From positions 4,093,991 through 4,157,990 of the forward strand of contig NC_088297.1 of the NCBI RefSeq assembly GCF_032854445.1: a stretch of 64,000 bases of DNA. Reading direction: 5' to 3'. The DNA comes from Liolophura sinensis (taxonomy: Eukaryota; Mollusca; Polyplacophora; Chitonida; Chitonidae). Both the position numbers and the translations under genes were made by a program. Below the pieces are notes generated by a model, which worked only from the letters and a program-made list of their open reading frames with translations, was not told where the DNA came from and did not search any database. Shown here piece by piece: positions 11,801 through 23,665 of the stretch (the stretch's first letter is position 1; every line of letters begins with the position of its first letter).

Positions 11801-12280
11801 GAACAGACTTTAACCGAGTGTGAAACCCTGCCTGACACCATTGCACCTTTCACTGCCATCACTGTATGATATAACGTTTTCCTGTGAAGGTTGTCGGTAT
11901 TGACTTCTTTCATATGCCGTTCTTGTAGCTTGCATGAGTCTACATACACGATTTATTTACACACACTGAAAACGTGCCTGTTATATACCTTCAGAGTTCG
12001 ATTTCAGAGCGAATTGGGTGAGGAGGAATATCCCCTTTTAACTCAGGTATTTAGTGAGCCTACATTTGATAAGACTTTGACCTATTTTATTAATGCCGTC
12101 CTGGAAATATACAATAGCTGAGTTATACAATAACAATATACAAACACCACATGTACCAGTTTACAGGTATGGTTGATAAATTGCTTAAAAACTACAAAGG
12201 CAATCTAAATATCTTCTCGCTAGCTTATCTGAGTAAAAGAAATCTTGCAATATAAATATGGCACTTCAGTTTTTACCTAT
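11456..12280. other. No gene; one short TA run
   Basis: Only chance frames. Confidence 0.5.
11768..11801. repeat. (TA)n plus T-run
   Basis: About 23 bases of TA followed by nine T. Confidence 0.9.
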
Positions 12281-12537
12281 TTATTTATTTGATTGGTATT
12301 TTACGGGTACTCAAGAATATTTCACCTTTACTAGCCAGCTTTACGGCGGGAGGAAACCGGACAGGGCCCGGGGGAAACTCACGACCATCCGCAGGTTGCT
12401 GGCAGAATTTCCCACATACGGCCGGAGAGGAAGCCAGCACGAGCTGGACTTGAACTCACCGCGACCGCCATGTTGAGAAGCTTCTGGGTCATTACGCTGC
12501 GCTACCGCGCTAACCAACTGAGCCACGGAGGCCCCTA
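12281..12537 (-). mobile_element. SINE-A, full length
   Basis: Complete from the AAAT-type tail (left) to the tRNA-like head (right). On the minus strand, box A (tggctcagttggttagcgc-like) and box B (gagttcaagtcc-like) of an RNA polymerase III promoter are visible. This is a good reference copy for the family. Confidence 0.92.
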
Positions 12538-12837
12538 ATATTCTTGGTAAATGATATGGGTATATCAGTATCCACTGTCAAAGTTGTCAGACCCAGAAAC
12601 GTCGACATGAGGATTATGCACGAATTAATCCTCATCCATGAATAAAAACTCTTTATCTTTAGTGTATGACTCATTTTGCTGGAAAAATGCTACAACAGGC
12701 AGATGTCCATTCCATGTAACTCAGTGTGTAACTCTCAGCTAATGTCTAATTAACTAATTAGCGGAATGTCGAAAACGGATGCAAGATATTAACAGAACAC
12801 AAACCTCCTCATATAAAGCATTAGCGGGAAAAACGAC

Positions 12838-12902
12838 AGCTGGATTCGAACATACGACTTCATACGTCAAGACATAGTCGCAGCCATCCAGCGCTCCAAC
12901 CA
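12838..12902 (-). mobile_element. Isolated tRNA-like SINE head
   Basis: Minus-strand ggttggagcgctggatgg and a box B gttcgaatccagc; no full cloverleaf and no body. Confidence 0.4.
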
Positions 12903-13979
12903 TATAAGGTCTTTGACTTAAATTAGTTCTTTCAAAACCGTCAGCTGTGCTAAGATTGTGAATTACAGTATGGTTCTTGTTTCAAACCTTAGAAAGTGTC
13001 TTAGACTGACGTTCCAAAAGCCAGCGTTTATGTTCCCGTCTAAGTTTAAGAATAAAACCACAAGAGCACTCTGCGATATCAGCACTGGTTTCCAATGACG
13101 GCAGGCAGACACAATTAAGAATAACATGCTTCTAATTTTAGAATTTCTGCAATTACCTGTACACTCCAGGCGTTAAAACAGTAATATCGGAGGTCAGCCA
13201 TAAAAATGGTTTAGCACGTATATGTGAATGTAGGTAATTAAAACGCTTCGCCGATAGATGTATTTATCTGGTAAAGCTCTTTAGCGTCAACCGCCTCTCT
13301 TGTTACAGTAAATCACGACTTAGTTATCAGGTAGTGGAGGTGTTAGACCCCGGGCGAAGGGGATAGTCTGCGGTAGGGGAGGGATGAGGAGGCTGGAGGG
13401 TAAGGTACCCTTAACTCGTTCATCACCTGTGCCCATAACGTGACACGCCGTTAAAGCCAGGGTACTTCGTTAAAGAGGCGTGAAACAAGATTCTCTTCTC
13501 GGCCGGTACCGTTATGTTAATGGACACCAGCTGCCCAAAGACTCGCCGCCAAGGACACTGCTTAGGCCACTCCTATGTGATTCTTGTTGTTAGTCCGTGA
13601 AAGAAAATGTTTAACTTTCTAAATGTAAGCCTCAAGTCCGAATTTCGTATACCTCTCTAAAACAATGAGGGGGCGTTTCAAGACAATAATCGTAAGACCC
13701 ATTTCCAAAACATCCTAAACACCAGTGTCCATACAAAGATGTAAGAACTAAAATTCAGACTTTGAATGAATTCAGGGTTGGTACAAACATAGGTATCTCA
13801 GGGATGCTTTTATTGCAACTGGTCATAAAATCACCACGTCGACAATACATATGAATGCTTATTCGCTCATTGTCGTTTCTATGACATTACCTGCAGAACC
13901 AATTCTAATTTAAAAAAAAATCATGGACATACATATCGATATAATATAATATATCTAACAATATAATCTTGTACCGCAA
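12903..13979. other. Unique sequence with a GC-rich patch
   Basis: 13320-13560 is GC-rich and purine-rich (ggggagggatgaggaggctg); no supported gene. Confidence 0.45.
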
Positions 13980-14110
13980 TGGCAGCCTCCGGATGGTCGT
14001 GGGTTTCCCCCGCGCTTTGCCTGGTTTCCTCCCAACATAATGCTGTCTGCCGCCGTATAAGTGAAATATTCTTTAGTACGACGTAAAACACCAATCACAT
14101 AAAATAAATA
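13980..14110 (+). mobile_element. SINE-A, 5'-truncated
   Basis: Begins near ggatggtcgtgggtttcccc and runs to the caccaatcac/ataaataaat tail. Confidence 0.8.
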
Positions 14111-14637
14111 AATGTACCGCAGTGGATTTGATAATAGAGAAATCGTCCTATATCAACTTATAATATGCTAAAAAGCAAATTACGGAAAACAGACAATGTT
14201 CTTAAGAGTGGCCTTAAAGTCATCAGTATGAAAGATAACAGTCTCTTCTGTGAAAATAACTCTGTACAACAACTGACCAAGGGAACTAGGCGAGATAAAG
14301 GGAGAACCAAAAAGTCTTGCTGCTAAAAAAACAAATGACCACACCTGACGAGCAGAGAGTAAAAAATACCAAACCGCTGAAGTCTGAAATATATAGCTAT
14401 TTCCGGAGCCAGTCATACCCAGTTTAGTTTTCTCTTTAAGACCAATTAGACGAGGCGTGACGCGTGACGAGTGACGCACTACACGGCAGTTGAATATCGC
14501 GATGAATTGGATCTATTCATTGCTACATATAGTGGCTGGGCACCAAAACGGATGGCACCTGCATATCGCGACGGACGGGAGCTGTAAATCGCGAAGGATT
14601 GCACATGTACTTAGAGACGGATGGCTGCTGCCCAACG

Positions 14638-14722
14638 GAACGGATGGCAACCACACATTGCGACAGATGGCAACCACACATTGCGACAGATGGCAGCCAC
14701 ACATTGCGACAGATGGCAGGTG
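14638..14722. repeat. 23-bp tandem repeat, about 3.5 copies
   Basis: acacattgcgacagatggca units. The flanks (14540-14790) hold degenerate relatives such as tcgcgacgga. Confidence 0.88.
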
Positions 14723-14824
14723 CCTGCTCACCGCCACAGAAGGCAGCGGAGTATCGCGAAAAGTTGCACACCACGACGGATGATCAGTTTTATGCCCTCA
14801 GTTGTATTTTATTTTGCTTAGTTT

Positions 14825-15062
14825 AATGGATGGAAGAAACCGGAGTGCCTCGGTAAACCTCCTACCTTTGGCAGGTTACTGACGTACTTTTCCACGCCTC
14901 ATATCGGTGTCAGACAAGTGGTCTTCAACAAATGTTAAGAATGCTCAACTGATCACACAAGTGTCGTCGACCGCTTATTGTCGTCAGGCCCCACAAACGG
15001 TCGGGTTTGAACCCGCACTCAATGTGCTATGAAAACAAGAGTTTTAACCAACGGGCCAGGAG
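14825..15062 (-). mobile_element. SINE-C, nearly full length
   Basis: Head with gcgggttcaaacccgacc on the minus strand, middle ccacttgtctgacaccgata, and 3' body ending cactccggtttcttccatcc. Confidence 0.7.
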
Positions 15063-15823
15063 ACGCTTTCCCTATGAAATCTATAAGCTTATGATCATGT
15101 CAGCGTGGGTGTCGATGTAGTCATCGATATGTGAGGTCCAGACGTAGTCATTTAGGGTCCCAGTATCTCACGAAGAGATCTCCAGGCTCGTTTTACCTTT
15201 AATAACTTGGTCAGTAGAATAGCAGTATAACCGGATGTGCCCTTTGTTGGCACCCAGAGGGTAACAGGGGTGCCCCCGTTGTAAATACCCTCATCAAGCA
15301 CGACAGAAAGGAAGACGTCGAACCAATTTTCCGTCCACCGTCACAACTCACAAATCAGACGGAGTGATAAATGATGACTGGAATTGATCGGATTTGATTG
15401 AACCTTGACCCATTGGTTTTTGACATTATGTCCATCTCCTAACATTGCACAAAAGATCACGGCCTAAGACAACAGCAAAAGCGCCAATGTAAGCAGATCG
15501 CATGGTAAAGGCCCATGTAGCCGGGAAGAAACACTGGTCTGGAAATGAATGCATCAACGTACTAATAAAAGACCAAAGTGTATTAGAATCGATTTTTAGG
15601 AACCGCCAGTTCTGCACAAGGATGTATATAAGATATGACTAAAGCGAACCGAGAAGACGTCTTAGCACAACGCCAAATGATCACCAAGCATACAGGAGAC
15701 GACCCAGGCCAAATGATGGTAGACTAGGCGTCCGTGAAATTGATCAGTAAAGATGTACCGTTATGTACCCTTAGGAAAGAAGAAAAGTTGATTAAACGTA
15801 AAGAATTGCTCCCAAAGGAAGGG
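15063..15823. other. No feature seen
   Basis: A 63-codon minus-strand frame at 15426-15617 is unsupported. Confidence 0.5.
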
Positions 15824-16396
15824 ACATTGTTCAGTGTATAGTTCATGCCAAACCATCAGTCGCATTGTGCAGTGTATAGCTCATGCCAAACCATCAGTCG
15901 CATTGTTCAGTGTATAGCTCATGCCAAACCATCAGTCGCATTGTGCAGTGTATAGCTCATGCCAAACCATCAGTCGCATTGTTCAGTGTATAGCTCATGC
16001 CAAATCATCAGTCGCATTGTTCAGTGTATAGCTCATGCCAAACCATCAGTCGCATTGTTCAGTGTATAGCTCATGCCAAACCATCAGTCGCATTGTTCAG
16101 TGTATAGCTCATGCCAAACCATCAGTGACACTGTTCAGTGTATAGCTCATGCCAAACCATCAGTGGCATTGTGCAGTGTATAGCTCATGCCAAACCATCA
16201 GTGGCATTGTGCAGTGTGTAGCTCATGCCAAACCATCAGTGGCATTGTGCAGTGTATAGCTCAGGCCAAACCATCAGTCGCATTGTGCAGTGTATAGCTC
16301 ATGCCAAACCATCAGTCGCATTGTTCAGTGTACAGCTCATGCCAAACCATCAGTCGCATTGTGCAGTGAATAGCACTTGCCAAACCATCAGTCGCT
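15824..16396. repeat. 38-bp tandem array, about 15 copies
   Basis: Unit core gtatagctcatgccaaacca; the period of 38 is confirmed at 15845 and 15883. Variation is mainly cgcattgt/ggcattgt and tgc/ttc. Confidence 0.95.
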
Positions 16397-18185
16397 GCGT
16401 GTGTCTTCTTAGTAAATGTGCACAACGCTCGGCTGATCCAAATTAAATTGCGAGAGGCTATATCAAAGGGATTTGAATCACACGCTACGCACCGGTTTCC
16501 GGATTTCCTGGCTAAAATCTCTGCTAAAAATAGAGCACAGCTCAACTGTAAAACCAGCTCAAGAATACCATAATCTTACCGTGATTTGACTTAAGATATC
16601 CAAGTATATGGCGAAAAGGACAGAACGGTTTAGAAAGCTGTAATCGACAGCGTGATACAAGTGACTCTAACGAATGCATGGCGCTAGATTTTTTATCAGG
16701 ACAAGTAAATGTTTAGCAAAACCATCCGGTGTCGAATTAGGCTGGAGATATTTCCATACATTGTACTTGGCGGAATTTGGAGTAACCCTACATAGATCCT
16801 GATGGGCCGTATGGTTGATAGTTGCATGGCCCTAGGCTGACCTTCCACACTCAAACCTGTCCATGAAGATGCTCCTTTCGGTCAACCGTAAACACCAATG
16901 ATACAAGCCTGATGTTCCTCATGTTAGAATGGCAAATGCCATGAAGTCGAGCTATACAACAAAGAGACATTTTGATCAATAAATCATCATTTAAATCTTC
17001 AAGAAGTTCAAATCGTGATACATTTATCTGAATTTAAAACGTTTAAGTTGATCTAGAATTTAACTACTATTTTATAAAAATAAATGTTAAATTATATTTA
17101 TAAAAAAAACTTGCTTTGATGAATCGGTGCCATGCAGCAAGGCAGTAAAGCAAAATCCGACATTTTAATACTGCAATGAACTGTTTCTCGTTCAGTACGG
17201 TTTTATTCATCTTTTAGTATTAATGTTATTTACTTTTGCATGGACATGAAAATCTGAACAGACATTTCAGACCAAACTGATCTTAATGAACTTCATGAAT
17301 TTCGCAAAATGCGTTTCAGTTTGTCACCATCAGAGCTATTTATTCATTTAATAAATTAGGGGGTTGTGCCGAACTGTATCAAGAGAGAGAAACGAAATTA
17401 TTCATAGAAAAGGCTTTCTTTGCAACTCCAAATGAGCTGTATGTGATGACCTAATTTGTGACACGCATGTGCATAGATACTGACAACATATTTGATTGGG
17501 TAAAAAAAAAAGATCAAACGTCTGCACACGTGGTATTTGCACAAACGATGTCGCATCCCCATTGTGCAGTTAAGATATTTGCAAAGAATATTTCCGGTTG
17601 TAATTTACTGAACAAATCTACTTTAACTCGTTAGGGTCAGATGGTTTTATATCCACCGCATAATTAGATGAATAACACATTTTTTGTTCAAATATATTCT
17701 TTATATTTTTTGCGGATGAGAACATACTTATTACCTGACACGGATTTAAGCTCTTCCTAAAAATAAACAAGTAAAAACACAGGTGCAAGCTTCATTACTA
17801 GAACCCCTTCATTTATGACATGGACTAGACCAGACAGTTAATGGAATATCTTACGTGAACGAATCCACTTCGTGCTGAGGTGTGTGATGGCTATTGAAGG
17901 AAGAGCACTTTCCATCAATAAGACTCGACAAATTGCCTACACAGGCGTGTTACACTTTTTCTCTGACAGAAGAAAAACTAAAACAAACAGATTAGCCCAA
18001 AGGCGTCGAAAGAAGAAATAGGCGACTTGGAAAGAAATGGATATGATGATACATTTTTGTAAGTAAACCGGAACACACGCCTATCTAATCAACTCACCAG
18101 GGTAGTTAAAGTGGTCATTTCCTTTTATTTTTTTTTCTTCTATTATTGGCGTCGTTTCAATCCCAGCTTTGGGCAACGAATTAGT
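16397..18185. other. No feature seen
   Basis: AT-rich unique DNA with short homopolymer runs. Confidence 0.55.
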
Positions 18186-18480
18186 TCATTTTTCCCGCTT
18201 TTGCTGCTGATGGCACCTTGGCGATCGACGCCTTGTGAAGTTTTGCCCATCTAACGTTCGTTGAAGGTCATCTGTGTGCCACCAATATGTTGCGCATACC
18301 CGTACGTTACGCGTGGGAGAGTTCCCCAGTAACTTGCCAAATGTCAGTGGTTTACCCCGAGCATGCACTCCCATTTCCTACACCAATAAAACTGACACCC
18401 CTACTCATCGCGTAATATTCAGCTTAATGTGACGTTAATAACCGATAGTATGATGTTAAACAAGAATGAAATAAATAAAT
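18186..18480 (+). mobile_element. SINE-C, without clear head
   Basis: aacttgccaaatgtcagtgg, then tttaccccgagcatgcactc and an (AAAT)n tail. Confidence 0.6.
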
Positions 18481-18510
18481 AAATGAATAAATAAATGAAT
18501 AAATAAATAT
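18464..18510. repeat. (AAAT)n tail microsatellite
   Basis: gaaataaataaataaatgaa pattern following SINE-C. Confidence 0.85.
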
Positions 18511-18770
18511 TTGGTTTCAAGGCCATTACTTTCTTTCTCCAAACACCACGCCTTTATACAATAAACGCATCACGTTTTAATACTTCTATTATACATGTAT
18601 ATATACATGTCACGCTCAGCCAAGCAGTGACTTCGCGAGAAGAGCAGCAAATTGAGATTAACGTCTTACTAAACACTTACTAAAAATACCCAAAAGAATC
18701 TAAATGGATTACTTTAATCAAACTTCGTCCACAAAATGAGACGAACATCTTCTAAATGACAACTGAAATA

Positions 18771-19290
18771 CTGTTTTGAAGCAAAGCAATGAAGCATAAG
18801 CTGTATTTTGGATAATATCCTGAGAAATCACGTCGTCAAATTGGCCCGACGCAGATTCGACCTCACAGATGATAAAACATGAATGAATGAATGAATGAAT
18901 GAATGAATGAACATACTGTGTCTTCATGTGACAGGGCGTGTCCATGCCGACAAAGTGCTGTCGCCACTGAAGCACCATGCCGAAGACACCAAACTTGACA
19001 CCCCACTTAGTCACGTTCTACTGAGACCGGGCCCACCATGCCTGTTTCCTTGCTCTAACCTATCAGTGCTGAGCCCCAAGCGAGGCAGCAAAAAGTACCA
19101 TTTTTAAAGTCTTTGGGTTTGATGTTTGGGTCTCCCGACTTCGAGGCGGACGCTCTAACCATTAGGCCACCGAAGCGGTTAGATAATGTTTTGAAGCAAA
19201 AGCAGTGAAGTATAAGCCCTATCCTGGATAGTAACCTCACAAATCACGTCGTCAAATTCGCCCGAAGCAGATTCGATCTCAAAGACTATA
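18771..19290. repeat. Direct repeats of about 100 bp flanking SINE-B and (GAAT)n
   Basis: 18771-18880 and 19189-19290 share gttttgaagcaaa, ggata.ta.cct and aaatcacgtcgtcaaatt with about 15% divergence. (TGAA)n lies at 18882-18912. Confidence 0.8.
18930..19185 (-). mobile_element. SINE-B, 3' part missing
   Basis: Middle (tgctgagccccaagcgaggc) and tRNA-like head (ctctaaccattaggccacc on the plus strand). Flanked by roughly 100-bp direct repeats. Confidence 0.7.
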
Positions 19291-19384
19291 TAATATGAGC
19301 ACTGACGTTGGTTTTATTCGCTGAAGGACAATTAAAAACGTTCAATACTCGATACAAACAGCAAGTCCGATTGTTTCGCACCAT

Positions 19385-19462
19385 AACACTGGCCGCCGTC
19401 GTATATATGAAATATTCTTGAGTACAGCGTATAACACCAATCAGATAAATAAATAAATAAAC
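19385..19462 (+). mobile_element. SINE-A 3' fragment
   Basis: ggccgccgtcgtatatatga through caccaatcagataaataaat. Confidence 0.75.
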
Positions 19463-20285
19463 AGCAAGTGAAAGATGCATAAATTCACCTCCTATTTACC
19501 GTCTATATCATAAAAAAGAGACCTCTCAGTTCGTCAGTTCTACAGATGTTACGGGCCTTAAGGTCGGACCCGATATTAAGTATGGCAGCTCCTTGACAGA
19601 CTTCTTCTGATTTACGTGGTTATTTCCTCTCGTTGTTGTTTGTCTTATCTGCTCACAGAGGTTATCTGCTAACATCACAAGCCCAGGTGAAGCGGTCTTA
19701 GATAAGAAATTACCCATCTCATCACTTAACCATTCACGGCTAAAGGAAAGAACCTAGAGTAAGCGAAGAGATCTGGAGACAGAAGGGCCCCTTGTCGTAC
19801 ACCAGACCTCTTTTATTGCCATTACTGACATAACCCTAGCAGCGAAGAATTCGTAGAAGCTACAAGGAACTTGCCCGTGCTAATCATCCAGAAATACACG
19901 CACCATGTGTTTTTCGCTCGTATTTCACTGCAACGCAGGCATGCATCAGCGCTGCAGGTAGCAGATATACGCCAGCAGCTGCACTACGCGCAACACAGAC
20001 CACCATATTAGAACAAATGTACCTGTCTGGGTTCTCTGAGGAGACAGCGAGAGAAAGAAAAAGAAATCAACGATTGTGCATACACGCTACCCGCTGTCAC
20101 TTATTTAAACTACCCAAGGCAGGAAACCTACTACGAAGCTTTATTAACGTGGACATTGTACAGAATTTGTTCACAAAAGAACCAGATATACTGTCGACCT
20201 CAAATTTAAAACACGCATATATATGAACTCATAAAATGCTTTTAGATTAATAATCTCCCCTTATTTGATGAGCAATTATTGGTTC
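19463..20285. other. No feature seen
   Basis: Less AT-rich than average, with short unsupported frames. Confidence 0.5.
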
Positions 20286-20727
20286 TTAAAGGAGAAGAAA
20301 ACATAAAAATGATGCCAAAATCAGATGAAAGAGCGTCAAAACTTACTTGCAAATATGATCTTTAATATTTTTGGGGATTTTTTTTTTTCAGGAGAAAAGG
20401 GTATTTGAAAATATTTTTGTATGGTGGGTATTTGGGACCAACTTTTGGTATTTATCGTTGTTACATAATAATGTTCTGAATAAGGATGTGATGCCTGTCT
20501 AATAAATTTATTTGAATGTAAATTTGTTGTTTATATTGAAACATATGCATTTAACCTAAATTATGATAATGTTAATGAACATATTAGAAATATAAATATG
20601 ATCCCAATTGAGGTCTAAGACATCTGTTAGCTAAAAAGAACAAATTCTAGTGCAAAAATATTTATTAAACGTGTGTTACATCGTCATTTATGACATTATG
20701 TCATTTTTATGTTTTCTCCACTTTTAA
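20286..20727 (+). mobile_element. TTAA-ended foldback element, short right arm
   Basis: Left arm and interior closely match the 10.9 kb copy. The right side keeps only about 30 bases of terminal repeat (tttttatgttttctccac) before TTAA. Confidence 0.75.
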
Positions 20728-20936
20728 ATCACTCTCTAATCAAGCAACCTTGCACATGAACGAAGTTAAGCTCAACATCTACATGTTTTTCAGACGAATC
20801 GTCAAAAAAGGCAACTTTTTCCTGACTATATAATACATATTACTGGAATATTTATGTTCAAAACCAAATTGACAAAAGCCTGCTTTTTATCCTTCAATAA
20901 TTCACCAAACAAACGTACTCGTGTCCTATGTAGGAA

Positions 20937-21180
20937 TATTGATTTATTTGTTTGATTGGTGTTTTACGCCGTGCTCAAGAATATTTTACTTAGGCCACGG
21001 CAAGCCAGCATTATATATGGTGGGAAGGAGAAAAGTAGAGCCCGGGGGAAACCCGTGACCATCCGCAGGTTGTTGAGAGACTTTCCCACGTATACGGCCG
21101 AGGGGAAATCCGGCATGAGCTGGACTAGAACTCAGAACGACTGCCTTTGTAAGAGACTTCTGAATTATTGCCCCGCCCAT
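20937..21180 (-). mobile_element. SINE-A, nearly full length
   Basis: Tail, body and most of the head are present; a few small insertions mark it as old. Confidence 0.85.
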
Positions 21181-22989
21181 AATAATGTTATGGATAAAAT
21201 ACTGCCTGTTACAATATAAGCATTTTATTAAAATGACGGTAGAGTTTGTAGCAATTCATAGTTTCGAGCAACCCGGGTTACTCGCAAGGAGCAGGAGCTG
21301 ATAAATAACATGGAGCTAATTGGGCGAAATCCTGATTTTTGCCGATTCCGAAAGTTTAAAGTTCTACAGGACATCGAGACTGTCATATTTGAAGACTAAG
21401 CACATTCTGATTACTTTTCCAGACGGAATTTCCTACCCAAAAGGCTATATTTCTGATTTTGTATGTAAAAATCGTCTTCAATGCCTATCTCACTTGGGTT
21501 AAATTCGCTAGGTTTTCGCGCCCAGACACTCTAGTCACGTGACCAAAAGTATGCTGATGACTGGCTCGTACAGCAGTTACGACGTCACTGCAAAACTACA
21601 TTCTGCCATCACTCAGAAAACAGTAATGGTACTCTGTCAACTTAACAGGTTAGTTTTTAATGTGGAACGATTCCACGCATGGTTGGTCTCGCCTGCACTG
21701 TTTCACACGCTTCTGTGTTTGAATCAATCAGCTGATGCCAAGTTACTTTATGCGTCGGGGCTCAGACGTCTTAATTGAGTGTCTTCCCCAAATCACTTGA
21801 TGGCAGATTCATTGTTGCTTGTGTAAAAGCCTCTGTAACAATGGCCGATCATCCATCACTGGTTAGATCTGTACTGAACGCATGTCAATGTTTTCTCAAA
21901 GATCTATTATGTCAAAAACCGCACCGCAGGCGTCAAACAGCCGGAAGGTGTTACCAAACCGAGGCTCTCAACATGACGGCCATTGTGACTCAGCATGTTC
22001 AACAGGTTAATTTGGCTTTTTACGGCTTTGCGGGTAATTTAAGCTCATTTGTAAAGGTAACTGGATCCCATCTCCTCATGTGGAAGTAATAAGATGCCGT
22101 TTCGTCTTTATTTTCACCCCCATCATTAGCTGACCAGCCCAGATGCTATCGGACAAATGTGGCGCAACACTAGGATTGTCTTGATTGCCGCGTTTAAACC
22201 ATTTAACCATCCTTTATCTATTGTGCTCCTCACTGAGTTTGTCCCTTCAGAAGCATACATGACTGACACCAAGTACCCCGGGTTTCGAATTACTTTTGTA
22301 TTTCGTTCTAACAAATGCTTTAAGCCTTGGCATTACAGAAAACTCTATACCACCCCTAATTCTACAACAACGCCTCTACATTTGGCTCTTGTAACACTTT
22401 GATTTGTCTGAGAAAATCCAGAAGCTATGCAATAGGCACAATTACAATCTTCGAAGGAAAGCAAAGAGATCGTGCAACATTCAAATTGATACGAAAAAAA
22501 AACTTTCCAACCCGAATTTTCAAGCTCAATCTGACACCAACTCACGCTATGCGGAATACAGTGTATGACACAATATTCGTACACCAGTGCATGCATATAG
22601 GCTGATCAGAGATAATCCCTGGTCAATCCTCGCTGTATGCCTCCCAAACAGCAGTTCACAGAAAGTCCTGTTAAGACAAACCAAGCACTAAAAGGAAGTA
22701 TATATCTGATGAAAGATCATTAAACAGCGTGCAAGAAAATAGTCCGATTCGTATTTGTTTTTCAGAATTTTCCAACGGAGAAAAATGGTTTTAAAACACC
22801 AGGCTCTACAGTGGTCCGAGTGATCCAAAGAATATCAGTGACATCCACAATTTGCAATAGATCTATACAGTATGTATATGTAATATAAATGATGAGATTC
22901 AGCAGTGTGTGTGTTAATGGGGTACTGGCAGAAGTCCGAAGTGGGACATATTCATTTTCCGGGACGCCTGACATTCGACTGCAGCGTCA
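21181..22989. other. Unique sequence with overlapping chance frames
   Basis: 21539-22089 holds two adjoining plus-strand frames (79 and 104 codons) with no recognised domain. Confidence 0.45.
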
Positions 22990-23330
22990 ACAGCACGACG
23001 TCACAGTGAGTAGACCAAATACGTCACAGATCAAACTGCAGCGCGCAACATGTTTTGCGTCGCGCAACAAAAGACTTGTGACGTACAAGTCCTATGTCAC
23101 ACTAGCGCCGCCTGTTGTGAGAGGAAAAGCTGCCCATTGGCACAAAACCTGGTGTGACGTCACTGACCCCGGTAATGACAGAAAAGGCCCCCGCTGAATT
23201 TAGTTTCAAATACATTTCACCAGTTTAAGGCAAATTCTGAAAAACTCAATCGAACTACTAGTATTTTCAAAGACAGAGTTTAATTGTCTTTCCACTGGCA
23301 TATACTTTACTGTGTCACGTCACGCGCCCC
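22990..23330. promoter_or_regulatory. Cluster of CRE-type sites
   Basis: Five ACGT-core bZIP sites occur: GACGTCAC (22997), ACGTCAC (23021), GTGACGTAC (23078), full TGACGTCA (23155) and TCACGTCACG (23315), in a CpG-richer patch. The last two are part of a diverged tandem duplication of about 160 bases. Confidence 0.3.
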
Positions 23331-23441
23331 GATATGGTCAGAAAAAGTCACCACAGAATTTAAAGTTTTAAATACATTTTTTTCTAGTTAATGGAAAATT
23401 CTACAAAAACAAAACAAACTATTTCAATGATTAGCCTTATG

Positions 23442-23665
23442 CATCTGAAGTAGGTTCACGTGCATGTCATTCAAAATGCTTTTACGCCATTAATGGGTTT
23501 TGGTGATCAGCATGACGTATCTGAACCAGATTCACGTACATGTCATGCAAAATGCCTTTACGCCATCAATGGGTTTTGGTGATTAGCATGACGTATCTGA
23601 ACCAGATTCACGTACATGTCATGCAAAATGCTTTTACGCCATTAATTAGTGCTGGTGATTAGAAC
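23442..23665. repeat. 76-bp tandem repeat, 3 copies
   Basis: ttcacgt at 23455, 23531 and 23607. The unit contains gcatgacgtatctgaacc. Confidence 0.93.
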
